Both the position numbers and the translations under genes were made by a program. DNA of 64,000 nt from contig NZ_JACBYI010000006.1 of NCBI RefSeq assembly GCF_019352175.1, forward strand, positions 62,001-126,000. The letters run 5' to 3'. Of the stretch, positions 18,308 through 26,611 are shown in pieces. The notes beneath the pieces are model-generated. The model ran no database searches. It saw only the letters and a list, made by a program, of their open reading frames with translations, and was not told the DNA's origin. Each line of letters opens with the position of its first letter. Position 1 is the first letter of the stretch. This stretch comes from Paenibacillus sp. S150. GTDB taxonomy: Bacteria > Bacillota > Bacilli > Paenibacillales > Paenibacillaceae.

Positions 18308-19848
18308 ATGAGCTTCGGAAGGACGAATTGCGGACAGGGGAGCAGAACCGGCAGCTGCAAAATAATGAGCTGAGGATAAATGCTGCCCGGCTTCAGAGCA
18401 CCATCCGGGACTTGGCGTTGTTCGGGCTGAACGAGGCTACCGGAGGATTGGACCGGACCACGTTTACACCGGCAGAATTGGCCGCGCGGGAATGGCTCAA
18501 GGCTGCGCTGCGCCGTCTGAATTTAGCCGTAAGGGTAGACGCGGCGGCGAATATTTGGGCGGTGAGAAGCGGTGCAGGAGGCATCGCCTCGGGTGCCGCA
18601 GGCGACTCGGAGGGAGCAGGCAGCCCGGGCGGGTCAGATGCTCCGGACAGCGCAGCGGGGCCGGACAGCTGCAGCTTAGGTGCCCCGGGCATTGCAGCGG
18701 AGCCCGGCAGCCCAGACGGCCCGGTTACTCCGGACCGTCTGGATGCTCCGGACCGTCTGGATGCTCCGGGCAATCCAAGACGTTCAGCCGCCTCAGACCG
18801 TTCGGCGGCCCGCCTCCCTGCCATTGCGTTCGGCTCCCATATCGATACGGTCCCGAACGGCGGCAAATACGACGGCGCTCTTGGTGTGCTCCTGGCGCTG
18901 GAGGTTATGACTGTACTGGAAGAAAACAAGGCCGTTACCCGCCATCCCCTGGAGCTGGTCTCCTTCAGCGCGGAAGAACCGAATCCGTTCGGGCTGTCCA
19001 CGTTTGGCAGCAGGGCGGTGTCGGGGAAGCTCTCCCACAAGGATCTTGAGGGTGTCCGCAATGATCAGGGCGGTCTGCTCACGGATTCGCTGCGGCTGGC
19101 GGGCGGCGATCCTGAGCAGTTCGGGACGGCGCGGCGGGGACCGGAGGAGCTGGCTGCTTTTCTCGAAGTCCATATCGAACAAGGCAGGCGCCTGCTTGAC
19201 CGCAGGATACCGGTAGGGATCGTGACAGCAATAACAGGGATCTACCGGGAAGAGATCACGGTTCTGGGCGAAGCCAACCATGCCGGTACAACCTTGATGG
19301 GGGACCGCAAGGATGCGCTGATGGGCGCTTCCCAGATCATGCTCGCCTTCGAGGCTGTCTGCAGGAACCATCCGGCGGATGAAGTGGTGGGCACGGTTGG
19401 CCGGATCGGCAATGAACCGAATGCGGCAAATATTATCCCGGAAAAGACCCGGTTTCATCTGGAGATCCGCGGGGAGCGGCGCACACAAATTCAGGAGGTG
19501 CTGGAGGGCTGGGGCAAGCTTGCCGAGTCCATTGCGGATATCAGGGGCCTCCGGCTGGAACGCCGCCTGATTCTGGATCAGGCTCCCGAGCCGATGGACC
19601 CCCTGGTCATTGACTTGTGCGCCGGGCAGGCAGAGCAGCTGAACTGCAGCAGCCTGAAGCTTGGCAGCATGGCGGGCCATGATGCCGCGCATATGGCTTC
19701 GCTGACCCGGGCGGGGATGCTGTTCGTGCCCAGCCTGGGCGGCAAAAGCCACTGTCCTGAAGAGGAAAGCCGGATCGAAGATATCGAGAAGGCGGGCAAC
19801 GTATTGCTGCAGTCCATTCTGGCGTTGGATCAGGAATTGAACCGTTAG
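18304..19848 (+). CDS. M20-family amidohydrolase in the hut operon; candidate N-formylglutamate hydrolase
   Basis: A 514-residue member of the allantoate amidohydrolase / N-carbamoyl-amino-acid hydrolase group of M20 enzymes. Metal and dimer motifs are FGSHIDTVPNGGKYDGALGV, SAEEPNPFGLSTFGSRA, HIEQGRRL, GEANHAGTTLMGDRKDA and AGHDAAHMA with KSHCPEEES. It lies between hutI and a HutF-like deiminase, and no arginase-type HutG is present. The natural inference is that it splits N-formyl-L-glutamate into glutamate and formate, but the family also takes carbamoyl and ureido substrates. Residues ~90-170 are an unusual Gly/Ala/Ser/Pro/Asp-rich insertion with a short repeat (PDRLDA twice). It sits between the first domain strand and the metal motif. 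Confidence 0.85.
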   Translation: MNELRKDELRTGEQNRQLQNNELRINAARLQSTIRDLALFGLNEATGGLDRTTFTPAELAAREWLKAALRRLNLAVRVDAAANIWAVRSGAGGIASGAAGDSEGAGSPGGSDAPDSAAGPDSCSLGAPGIAAEPGSPDGPVTPDRLDAPDRLDAPGNPRRSAASDRSAARLPAIAFGSHIDTVPNGGKYDGALGVLLALEVMTVLEENKAVTRHPLELVSFSAEEPNPFGLSTFGSRAVSGKLSHKDLEGVRNDQGGLLTDSLRLAGGDPEQFGTARRGPEELAAFLEVHIEQGRRLLDRRIPVGIVTAITGIYREEITVLGEANHAGTTLMGDRKDALMGASQIMLAFEAVCRNHPADEVVGTVGRIGNEPNAANIIPEKTRFHLEIRGERRTQIQEVLEGWGKLAESIADIRGLRLERRLILDQAPEPMDPLVIDLCAGQAEQLNCSSLKLGSMAGHDAAHMASLTRAGMLFVPSLGGKSHCPEEESRIEDIEKAGNVLLQSILALDQELNR

Positions 19849-19860
19849 GGGGAGGAGCCA

Positions 19861-21183
19861 TTGCGCGAATTATATTCAGCGGATAAGGTATACACGCAGG
19901 AGGGTTTTCAGGAGAACTATGCTTTACTGGTGGAGAACGGGAGGATTGCGGAAGTAGGCGTCCGCGAGGAACTGCTGCAGCGGTATCCGGATGCCCGGCA
20001 TATCAGGTGGGAGGGCCAAGCCATCGTCCCCGGCACCGTCAATTCGCACAACCATTCCTTCCAGAGCCTGCTGCGCGGAATAGCGGCCGATAAGCCTTTT
20101 CTCGAATGGCGCGATCAGGCGCTGTACCGGTATTCGCCTCTTCTGGATGAAGAGGCGATTTATACCGGGGCTTTGCTGGCCTTTGGGGAGATGCTGCGTT
20201 ACGGGGTGACGACGGTTTGTGATTTCTTTTATGTGCATAACGGCGGGACTGCTTATGATGAGGCGGTGATCCGGGCGGCGGGCGATCTGGGCATTCGTCT
20301 GGTCTTCGCGCGGACGATGTACGACTGGGCGGGGGCGCCGCTGTCTTACCGGGAGACGGTACCGGAGGCCGTGGAACGCACGCGTTCATTAGCCGCAAAG
20401 TATCAGGGGAATTCCATGGTCACCGTTCACCCGGCACCCCACAGCCCGCATGCGGCTTCACCTGAAATGATCAAGGCCGGCCACCGGCTGGCAGTGGAGC
20501 TGGATACACCTTTTCACATTCATGTGGCCGAAGAGATGTTCGAGGTCGAAGAGATTTTGCGCGATTATGGCCTTCGTCCTGTGCATTATCTGGATTCCCT
20601 TGGGGTGCTGGACGAGCGGATGATTGCCATTCATCTGGTCTGGCTGGAGAACCCGGAGATTGAGCTGATCGGCCGCAGACGGGGGGCGCTGGCATACTGC
20701 CCATCCAGCAACATGTTCCTGGCGGACGGGGTTACCCGGATACCTGATCTGCTTCAGGCAGGGGTCAGAGTGGCGCTCGGAACGGACGGGGGCTGCAGCA
20801 ACAACCGGATCAGCGTGTATGAGGAGATGCGCATGTGTGCGCTTTTGCAGAAGGTCAGCCGCTTGGACGGCACCTGCATCACCGCCGAACAGGTCTACCG
20901 GATGGGGACCTCCAGCGCCGGTGACATCCTGCGGATGCCGATAGGCTCCATTGCAGCCGGACAGCATGCCGACTTTGCCGCACTGGATATCCGCGACCTC
21001 TCCCTGGCCCCCAGGAAAGAACTGTTCGCCAACATGGTCTATGCCATGCAGCCCGGGGCCGTCTCCAAGGCAGTGGTGGGCGGGAAGCTTGTTTTTGAGC
21101 AGGGGAAAATACTTACGGTATCCGAAGCTTCCATCGGCGGGCGCGTGGACCGGCTGTTCGAGAAGTGGGATAAGCCGGTGTGA
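19861..21183 (+). CDS. hutF: HutF-like formiminoglutamate deiminase
   Basis: A 440-residue amidohydrolase with the TIM-barrel metal motif NSHNHSFQSLLRG, matching the HxHxFQ form of HutF rather than plain HxH. Further family blocks are YGVTTVCDFFYVHN, HIHVAEEMFEVEE, CPSSNMFLADG and LGTDGGCSNN. HutF deiminates N-formimino-L-glutamate to N-formyl-L-glutamate and ammonia, which fits its position behind hutI and the M20 hydrolase. It has a TTG start with GGGGGAGGAG six bases upstream. A generic ATZ/TRZ-like deaminase is the alternative. It is the last gene of the operon. Confidence 0.8.
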   Translation: MRELYSADKVYTQEGFQENYALLVENGRIAEVGVREELLQRYPDARHIRWEGQAIVPGTVNSHNHSFQSLLRGIAADKPFLEWRDQALYRYSPLLDEEAIYTGALLAFGEMLRYGVTTVCDFFYVHNGGTAYDEAVIRAAGDLGIRLVFARTMYDWAGAPLSYRETVPEAVERTRSLAAKYQGNSMVTVHPAPHSPHAASPEMIKAGHRLAVELDTPFHIHVAEEMFEVEEILRDYGLRPVHYLDSLGVLDERMIAIHLVWLENPEIELIGRRRGALAYCPSSNMFLADGVTRIPDLLQAGVRVALGTDGGCSNNRISVYEEMRMCALLQKVSRLDGTCITAEQVYRMGTSSAGDILRMPIGSIAAGQHADFAALDIRDLSLAPRKELFANMVYAMQPGAVSKAVVGGKLVFEQGKILTVSEASIGGRVDRLFEKWDKPV

Positions 21184-21280
21184 GGAATAGTGCTGGGAAG
21201 TGTTCCGGGGATCAGGTGAAGAGAGACGGGGAGAAGGCGAAGGAGTGCCCGGTAAATGGGGCTTCTTCGTTTTTTTTGTT

Positions 21281-21343
21281 GTTTAGGAAATTATACTTCT
21301 CGTCAATTGTGGATAAGGTAGGTATGAAGTTAGGGGGGAATTA
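21281..21343 (+). repeat. Dispersed repeat C, copy 1, with a DnaA box
   Basis: GTTTAGGAAATTAT begins a segment that recurs at 26126-26188 and, degraded, near 26577-26620. Copies 1 and 2 both carry TGTGGATAA, the exact DnaA 9-mer in reverse, at the same offset of 27 bp (here 21308-21316). It precedes a four-core repeat locus. No gene is seen in 21184-21800. Confidence 0.6.
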
Positions 21344-21480
21344 TAACCGCAGCGGACTTCATTCACATCGTCAACCGCTGATTTTGATTTTGAGCCAAAA
21401 AGGTAATTGAATGTATAGGAATGGAACCGGCGAACCTGAACAAGCTGATGGAACGCAAGGAGATTCATAGGGAACGGAAG

Positions 21481-21770
21481 CGAAGTGTAAAAAGTAACAC
21501 TAATGGGCTGGAATTTTGGATTCAACGGGCTTTAGTGGGATTTTGTACACTTCATGGAGGCCCGCTTCCCCCATAGGGCTGATTTCAGCCGGATTAGTTT
21601 TACTTTTTCCCACTAGGGATGTTCCAGGATTCAAATGCGCTACCTTAGTGTTACTTTTTACCACTAAATGGCTGCCCTTTGGATTAATGTGTTTCAAGGT
21701 CATCTTAATTTAGGCGTATTCCTCTGTAAGGGAGAGAAACAGATCGATTAGTTATCCTTTTTCCCGCTAA
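21481..21770. repeat. Four-core phased repeat B, locus 2 (five cores)
   Basis: Cores start at 21481, 21532, 21594, 21645 and 21748: spacings 51, 62, 51, then 103 bp (two steps of about 51). Orientation is reverse, reverse, forward, forward, forward. Flanks are shared with locus 3 and, inverted, with locus 1 (GGAACCGG-GAACCTGA, then CATAGGGAACGGAAG). Its right end runs directly into the start-less ABC transporter remnant. Confidence 0.88.
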
Positions 21771-21800
21771 CGCTTGAGGAAACGGGGATGGGGGTGATGG

Positions 21801-22520
21801 GGAAGGCTTGCCATAAAACATTTTACCAAGAGCTATAAGGGTGGCAAAAAGGCTGTAAATGACTTGAATTTAGTAGTCGGGCGGGGTGAAATCTGCGGCT
21901 TTATCGGACATAACGGTGCAGGGAAAACAACCGCCATTCGCGCGGTAGCCGGTGTGCTGGATTTTGAGGAAGGGGTTATTGAAATTGACGGTGTCTCCAT
22001 CAAGAAAGCTCCGGTAGCCTGCAAGGCGAATATTGCTTATATTCCGGATAATCCGGATCTGTACGATCATCTTACCGGCATGCAGTACTTGAATTTTATC
22101 GGCGACCTCTTTAGCGTATCCAAAGCGGACCGTGAGCTGCTCATTAAAAATTACAGCGATGCTTTCCAGATTACGGCCAATTTGGGTGACATGATCTCAT
22201 CGTATTCTCATGGGATGAAGCAGAAGCTTGCCATCATCTCTGCGCTCATTCATACACCCAAGCTGTTGGTGCTGGACGAACCTTTTGTAGGACTTGTAAG
22301 CTTCTTCACCACGATCAATAAGGCAAGCGGCGTATTATTCAGCTATAAGGACTACGATTTGGTGATGTCGCTGCCTGTAAAGACCAGTCATGTTGTCGCA
22401 AGCCGCATTCTTCAGCTCTATGTGCTGAATTTGTTCTTTACATTGATGGCCATGCTGCCGGCAGGTGCGGTATATGCTATAAAAGTGAATCCCGGGGCAT
22501 TATTTTACCTTTTTTTCTAA
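21801..22520 (+). pseudogene. ABC transporter ATP-binding remnant fused to a permease fragment
   Basis: The frame reads LAIKHFTKSYKGGKKAVNDL, then Walker A GHNGAGKTT, AYIPDNPDLYDHL, SYSHGMKQKL and Walker B LLVLDEPFVGL. This is an ABC-2 type exporter ATPase. No start codon exists before the first beta strand: the frame is closed by a TGA at 21795, and AGG stands where ATG would be expected. Right after DEPFVGL the protein becomes hydrophobic permease sequence (SLPVKTSHVVASRILQLYVL). The C-terminal third of the ATPase and the permease N-terminus are therefore deleted. A run of seven T near 22510 then shifts the frame. Inactive. Confidence 0.85.
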
Positions 22521-23548
22521 TGACAATCTTATTTATACCGTTACTGCCGATCATTGCTGCAACGATTATCGGCTCATTCATCAGCTGGATCTCTTCCCGG
22601 TTTAAAGCCAGTCGATTGGTCAGTCTTGTCTTAACCTTTGCCGTCATTATTGTCCTCGTGCTGGGTTCATTTACTCTGGACGGGAACGGGCAGAAGCTTG
22701 CCGAAACGGGAACTGGAACGGCAGATATGATCTTTAAGCTGTATCCCTTGGCAGCCATGTATACCGATGCTGTTTGCTCGTACCGGATGAGCTCATTTTT
22801 AATGTTTACTCTGCTGTCGGCATTTTCTTTTGCAATATTTTCCACTGTACTAAGCACCCGATATAAAGCTATTCATACAAGCCTGATGACCAGTCATGCA
22901 AGCAGCGGATATATAATGAAACCGTTAGAAGCTTCATCTCCTTTTCATGCCCTGTATAAGAAGGAGCTGCGCCGCTATTTCAGTTCTTCTGTTTACGTGC
23001 TGAATACAGGGATTGGCATGATTTTATTACTGGTGATGTCGATTTCCTTATTGTTTGTCAGTCCGGGGAAGCTGGGGGAGCTGGCTGCAATCCCGCAGTT
23101 ATCACATGGTCTGGGTACGCTGGCTCCATTCCTGGTATCCTTATTTGTAACTTTAAGCTGTACAGCACCAAGCTCCATTTCTCTTGAGGGCAATCATTTA
23201 TGAATTTTGAAAAGCTCGCCCATATCGAAACAAATCATATTATTTAGCAAGGTTGCCGTGAATCTCACCATTACGTTGCCCATTCTGGTTGTGAGTTGTG
23301 TGCTGCTTATGATATCGTTGCGTACGGGATGGCTCGAAAGCTTGTTGTTGCTTGTTATCCCTATGATATATGCCGCTTATTCAGCGATGACGGGTGTTAT
23401 TGTTAACCTGAAATTACCCAAGCTGGAGTGGACAAGTGAAGTTATGGCGATCAAACTTTTCAGTCTCTATAACCATGCAAAATGGATGTTTATAGACCGG
23501 CAGGCGCTATCTCTCTGTACTGGTTCCATTCGCCATCCTCGAACATAG
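22520..23548 (+). pseudogene. Remainder of the decayed ABC-2 permease
   Basis: Continuation of the permease in a new frame. Several membrane helices are readable, as is LYKKELRRYFSSSVYVLNTG, a block typical of large YhaP/ABC-2 permeases. At 23201 a TGA interrupts SLEGNHL-stop-ILKSSPISK. The expected residue is Trp, so this is another TGG-to-TGA change. The same frame resumes to 23548 with further helices, then loses similarity after EVMAIK. The end overlaps the convergent gene at 23507. Confidence 0.8.
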
Positions 23549-23908
23549 TTCCGTTAATATCTCTTCTGTTTTCTCCATCAGCCGATCCATCTCTTTTTCC
23601 TTCAATGCCTCCAAGCTCTCTGTCTCATGAACGATGTAGTTCAATTTCCCCACAAACACCATAATTTCAAGACCGGGATTATAATCCGTGTGCAGAAGAA
23701 GCAAAAGCTCAATAAGTGATATCTCCGAATCAGGCCGGGACTTGTTCTCATAAATGTACATCGCACGGATCATGGCAATGAGTGCCGAATGACAGAGGAA
23801 GAGCGAAGTTTTGAACTTGTGGTGTTTTCTCATAATATAGGCAAGCTTCATGTGGTATTGAGAAAGCTGGTAATAGTCATTTATAGTATGACGGGTTCTA
23901 TCCTTCAT
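23507..23908 (-). CDS. Small all-helical protein, possibly HEPN-like; function unknown
   Basis: A 133-residue protein with predicted helices throughout: DYYQLSQYHMKLAYIMRKHH, then SLFLCHSALIAMIRAMYIY, a polar loop, LIELLLLLH and a charged C-terminal helix. The pattern (helix with Tyr/Lys, a second helix with CHxAL...RAMY, then a histidine) recalls HEPN-domain proteins, but the catalytic RxxxxH motif is not clear. Treat the family call as tentative. AGGAGGC lies 8 nt before the ATG. It is transcribed divergently from the XRE regulator, with 138 bp between them, and overlaps the decayed permease at its 3' end. Confidence 0.6.
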   Translation of the reverse strand: MKDRTRHTINDYYQLSQYHMKLAYIMRKHHKFKTSLFLCHSALIAMIRAMYIYENKSRPDSEISLIELLLLLHTDYNPGLEIMVFVGKLNYIVHETESLEALKEKEMDRLMEKTEEILTELCSRMANGTSTER

Positions 23909-24046
23909 GGTTATTGCCTCCTAGAGAAAGAGAATCACAATTTCTATTATAATATCTATAAATATTAAAATATATAATGATATTTATTGCTTGGTGTTTA
24001 CCTTGATGAAACTTATCTACACTTTTGACATAGAGAGGTGAATACC

Positions 24047-24394
24047 GTGAAGGATAAGGAAGTTTTGAAGCTGGTAGGAGCCCGAATCCGTGCTTTGCGC
24101 AAGGGGAAGGGACTGTCCCAGGAGGCGCTTGGAGAGAAGGGCGGATTTCATTTTTCATACATAGGACAGATTGAACGCGGTGAGAAGAATGTATCTTTAT
24201 TGAATTTGCAAAAAATTGCAGAAGCGCTTGAGGTGAATTTGATTCAGCTATCGGCATATGTGGATGAGGAAATCTTGGTTACCCAAACGGAGAACGAGAT
24301 CCGGGAGATTGTTGATTTGCTTCGTGAAGCCAATGAGGAAAAGATCCGGCTGGCCAAAAATGTGCTGCGGGAAATTTTAAAAGGCCGTGCTTAA
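24047..24394 (+). CDS. XRE-family transcriptional regulator
   Basis: A 115-residue protein. It has an N-terminal Cro/CI helix-turn-helix (GARIRALRKGKGLSQEALGEKG, with recognition segment FHFSYIGQIERGEKNVSLLNLQKIAEAL) and a C-terminal charged helix that may dimerise (EIREIVDLLREANEEKIRLAKNVL). GTG at 24047 follows AGAGAGGTG at good distance; the earlier in-frame GTG at 24038 lies inside that site. It is divergent from the helical protein at 23507-23908, whose promoter it may control. A terminator follows. Confidence 0.85.
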   Translation: MKDKEVLKLVGARIRALRKGKGLSQEALGEKGGFHFSYIGQIERGEKNVSLLNLQKIAEALEVNLIQLSAYVDEEILVTQTENEIREIVDLLREANEEKIRLAKNVLREILKGRA

Positions 24395-24441
24395 CAAGCT
24401 GATAGCCATTGGGTCAAGCTGGACCATTACCAGACCATCCT

Positions 24442-24479
24442 GAGGTGTAGCCCAATATAGGGGAAATGCCTCTTTTTTT
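24442..24479 (+). terminator. Intrinsic terminator after the XRE gene
   Basis: GAGGTGT...CCC pairs with GGG...ATGCCTC, allowing G-U pairs, followed by seven T. Confidence 0.65.
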
Positions 24480-24561
24480 GTCTTTCAATTCAATCATTCG
24501 CCGCAGTCACAACCCAAGCCGATTAGGCAATTCAATAATCCAAAACTAGAACTATCCAGCC

Positions 24562-24590
24562 ATAGCTAATGGCTATAACCTGTCATAGGT
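24562..24590 (+). promoter_or_regulatory. Operator-like dyads upstream of the methionine synthase-like gene
   Basis: ATAGC-N5-GCTAT (24562-24576) is followed at once by ACCT-N5-AGGT (24578-24590). Both lie about 75-100 bp before the start codon, a usual place for a LysR-type or repressor site. The long S-box riboswitch fold often found before YxjG/YxjH genes is not apparent. Confidence 0.4.
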
Positions 24591-24662
24591 CATTGGTAGA
24601 ATGGTATATCCGGCGGGTATGCTATATTAAATTTATATTATTTACGGCGAGGAGATTAACCT

Positions 24663-25802
24663 ATGAGCACTCATACCGAACCTAAGAAGAGAAACGTTAC
24701 TCCGTTTCGATATGATATTGTCGGCAGCTTTCTGCGCCCCGGCGCGTTGAAGGAGGCCAGAATAAAATTCAAGAACGGCGAAATTACCGCCGCGCAGCTG
24801 AAGGAAGCGGAGAACGCCGAAATCGTCAAGCTTGTGCAGAAACAGAAAGAGGCGGGCCTTCAAGCGGTAACCGACGGCGAATTCCGCCGCTCCTGGTGGC
24901 ATCTGGACTTTTTCTGGGGCTTTGACGGTGTAGAACAGACATTTATTGAACAAGGCTACCGGTTCAACGGCGCTGAATCGAGACCCGAAACCGCCCGCCT
25001 GACCGGCAAAATAAGCTTCAGTAGCCATCCTTTTGTTTCGCATTATACCTTTTTAAAGAGTGTTGCGGGTGAGGATGTCGTTGCGCGTCAATCGATTCCT
25101 GCGGCTGCACAGCTCCTGTTCGAGCTGGACCGGGCAGAAAACAAGGAAAGCACGCAGGCCGTATATCCAAACCGGAAAGAGCTTGTTTCCGATATTGCCA
25201 AAGCGTACAGAGCGGTGATACTTGCCTTCTATGAAGCGGGCTGCCGCAGCATCCAGATCGACGACTGCACGTGGGGCGCGCTTTGCGACGAACAGTTTAG
25301 CGCATTCATGCAGCAGGCCGGTGTGAATGTGGCTGAGTATGCGAATGAATTTGCGAGATTGAACGAGGAGGTTGCAGCCGGCCTGCCGGACGATCTCGTT
25401 GTAACGACACATGTCTGCCGCGGCAATTATGTTTCGACTTATGCCGGAGTAGGCGGAGGCTATGAGCCCATTGTGGAGACACTCCTGAGCATCGATAATT
25501 ACTCCGGCTACTACCTGGAGTTTGATACCGAACGGGCAGGCGATTTCAAGCCGCTTCGCTTCCTGAAGGACAACCAGCAGGTTGTGCTTGGCCTGTTCTC
25601 CTCCAAATTTGGGGAGCTTGAGAGCAGGGAAAATATTCTGAAGCGCATCGGGGAAGCGCAGCAATACGTTGATCTGAACCGGATCTGCCTGAGCCCGCAA
25701 TGCGGCTTCGCTTCCACGAAGGAAGGCAACCACCTGACAGAGGAACAGCAATGGCGCAAGCTCGCTTTCATTAAAGAAATTGCCGAAGAGATCTGGAAGT
25801 AA
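24663..25802 (+). CDS. MetE-like cobalamin-independent methyltransferase (YxjG/YxjH type)
   Basis: A 379-residue protein equivalent to the C-terminal catalytic barrel of MetE. VGSFLRPGALKEAR begins the fold and TDGEFRRSWWHLDF follows. Zinc ligands are visible as His-x-Cys in TTHVCRGNY and Cys in LSPQCGFAST. IDDCTWGALC is part of the active site. Such short forms transfer a methyl group to homocysteine or related thiols; the donor differs between members and cannot be told here. GGCGAGGAG precedes the ATG. It is a single gene, ended by a hairpin at 25820. Confidence 0.88.
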   Translation: MSTHTEPKKRNVTPFRYDIVGSFLRPGALKEARIKFKNGEITAAQLKEAENAEIVKLVQKQKEAGLQAVTDGEFRRSWWHLDFFWGFDGVEQTFIEQGYRFNGAESRPETARLTGKISFSSHPFVSHYTFLKSVAGEDVVARQSIPAAAQLLFELDRAENKESTQAVYPNRKELVSDIAKAYRAVILAFYEAGCRSIQIDDCTWGALCDEQFSAFMQQAGVNVAEYANEFARLNEEVAAGLPDDLVVTTHVCRGNYVSTYAGVGGGYEPIVETLLSIDNYSGYYLEFDTERAGDFKPLRFLKDNQQVVLGLFSSKFGELESRENILKRIGEAQQYVDLNRICLSPQCGFASTKEGNHLTEEQQWRKLAFIKEIAEEIWK

Positions 25803-25819
25803 TCCGTAAGCCCAAATCC

Positions 25820-25857
25820 AAATAAGCCGAATGGAGAATTCTCCGTACGGCTTATTT
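25820..25857 (+). terminator. Terminator-like hairpin
   Basis: AAATAAGCCG (25820-25829) pairs with CGGCTTATTT (25848-25857), with an inner GGAGAATTCTCC palindrome. The T-run is short but the A/T-rich base supports termination. The stretch 25860-26062 shows a weak open frame (RWPSGQVEEIQ) without a recognisable family. Confidence 0.65.
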
Positions 25858-26125
25858 AAAAGATCAGAATTTATATATTTTGGGGGAAGCGAAGCTTACC
25901 CGTTATTTCATGCCTGCGCTGTCTATGAAAGATTGGATCGGGAATTCGGCCAAGCAAACTGCGCTATTACGTTGGCCGAGCGGGCAGGTAGAGGAAATCC
26001 AAGGCAGAAGTACCTTTGAATTCGCCCGAAGCCGGCTGGACGGCGGAATCAGCGCGAAATGATTCTTCTCCTCCCCACTGAAATAGCAGCATTCTTATAG
26101 GACGCCGATAGGCGTCTTTCTTGTT

Positions 26126-26188
26126 GTTTAGGAAATTATGAATTACTTTTGCTGTGGATAAGGTGTGTATAAAGTTGGGGGTAAGTTG
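26126..26188 (+). repeat. Dispersed repeat C, copy 2, with a DnaA box
   Basis: GTTTAGGAAATTATGAATTA begins the copy. TGTGGATAA lies at 26153-26161, the same offset as in copy 1. A third, degenerate copy (TATGGATAA) follows near 26577-26620. Confidence 0.6.
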
Positions 26189-26295
26189 AAGATGTGGTCA
26201 TCGTGCTGAACCTGCGGGTTGCGCTTTGCAGGAGGAACAGCGGAATTTGAGGAGCTAACCGGAATCGCGGGGTGGGGAAGTGAAATACAATGAAG

Positions 26296-26483
26296 CGAAG
26301 TGGAATTAGTGAACTTAAATGGACAGAAAAGCTGGCGGCAGAGGCAATAGTGGGAAAAAGTAAAATTAATTTCAGTGTATTTCCCTGTAGAGGGTAGAAT
26401 CGGATGAATTAGGTATCCTTTTTCCCACTAACGCTTGCGAAAAAGGGTATTTAGGAAGAATGAAGTTCACTTTTTCCACTTGG
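26296..26483. repeat. Four-core phased repeat B, locus 4
   Basis: Cores start at 26296, 26347, 26409 and 26461: spacings 51, 62 and 52 bp, two reverse then two forward. The outer cores are degenerate, but the spacing and the central TTAGG-ATCCTTTTTCCCACTAA-type core are clear. The sequences between cores are unlike those of loci 1-3. It lies in a convergent intergenic region. Confidence 0.8.
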
Positions 26484-26611
26484 GCTTGCCGCCGGCCGGT
26501 CCCGGCAGCCAACCCTGAATTTGAAATCTCAAACAGCTGCGCTGGCCAGTCAAGGACGGCATAGCCGTTTTGTTCTTTATAGGAAATTATCAATATCTTT
26601 TAATTATGGAT

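Noticed and set aside
25880..26062. 60-codon ORF after the methyltransferase gene
   Set aside because: The protein (with RWPSGQVEEIQ) matches no family I recognise and lies next to degenerate repeats. It may be a gene remnant, but the support is too weak to list as one.
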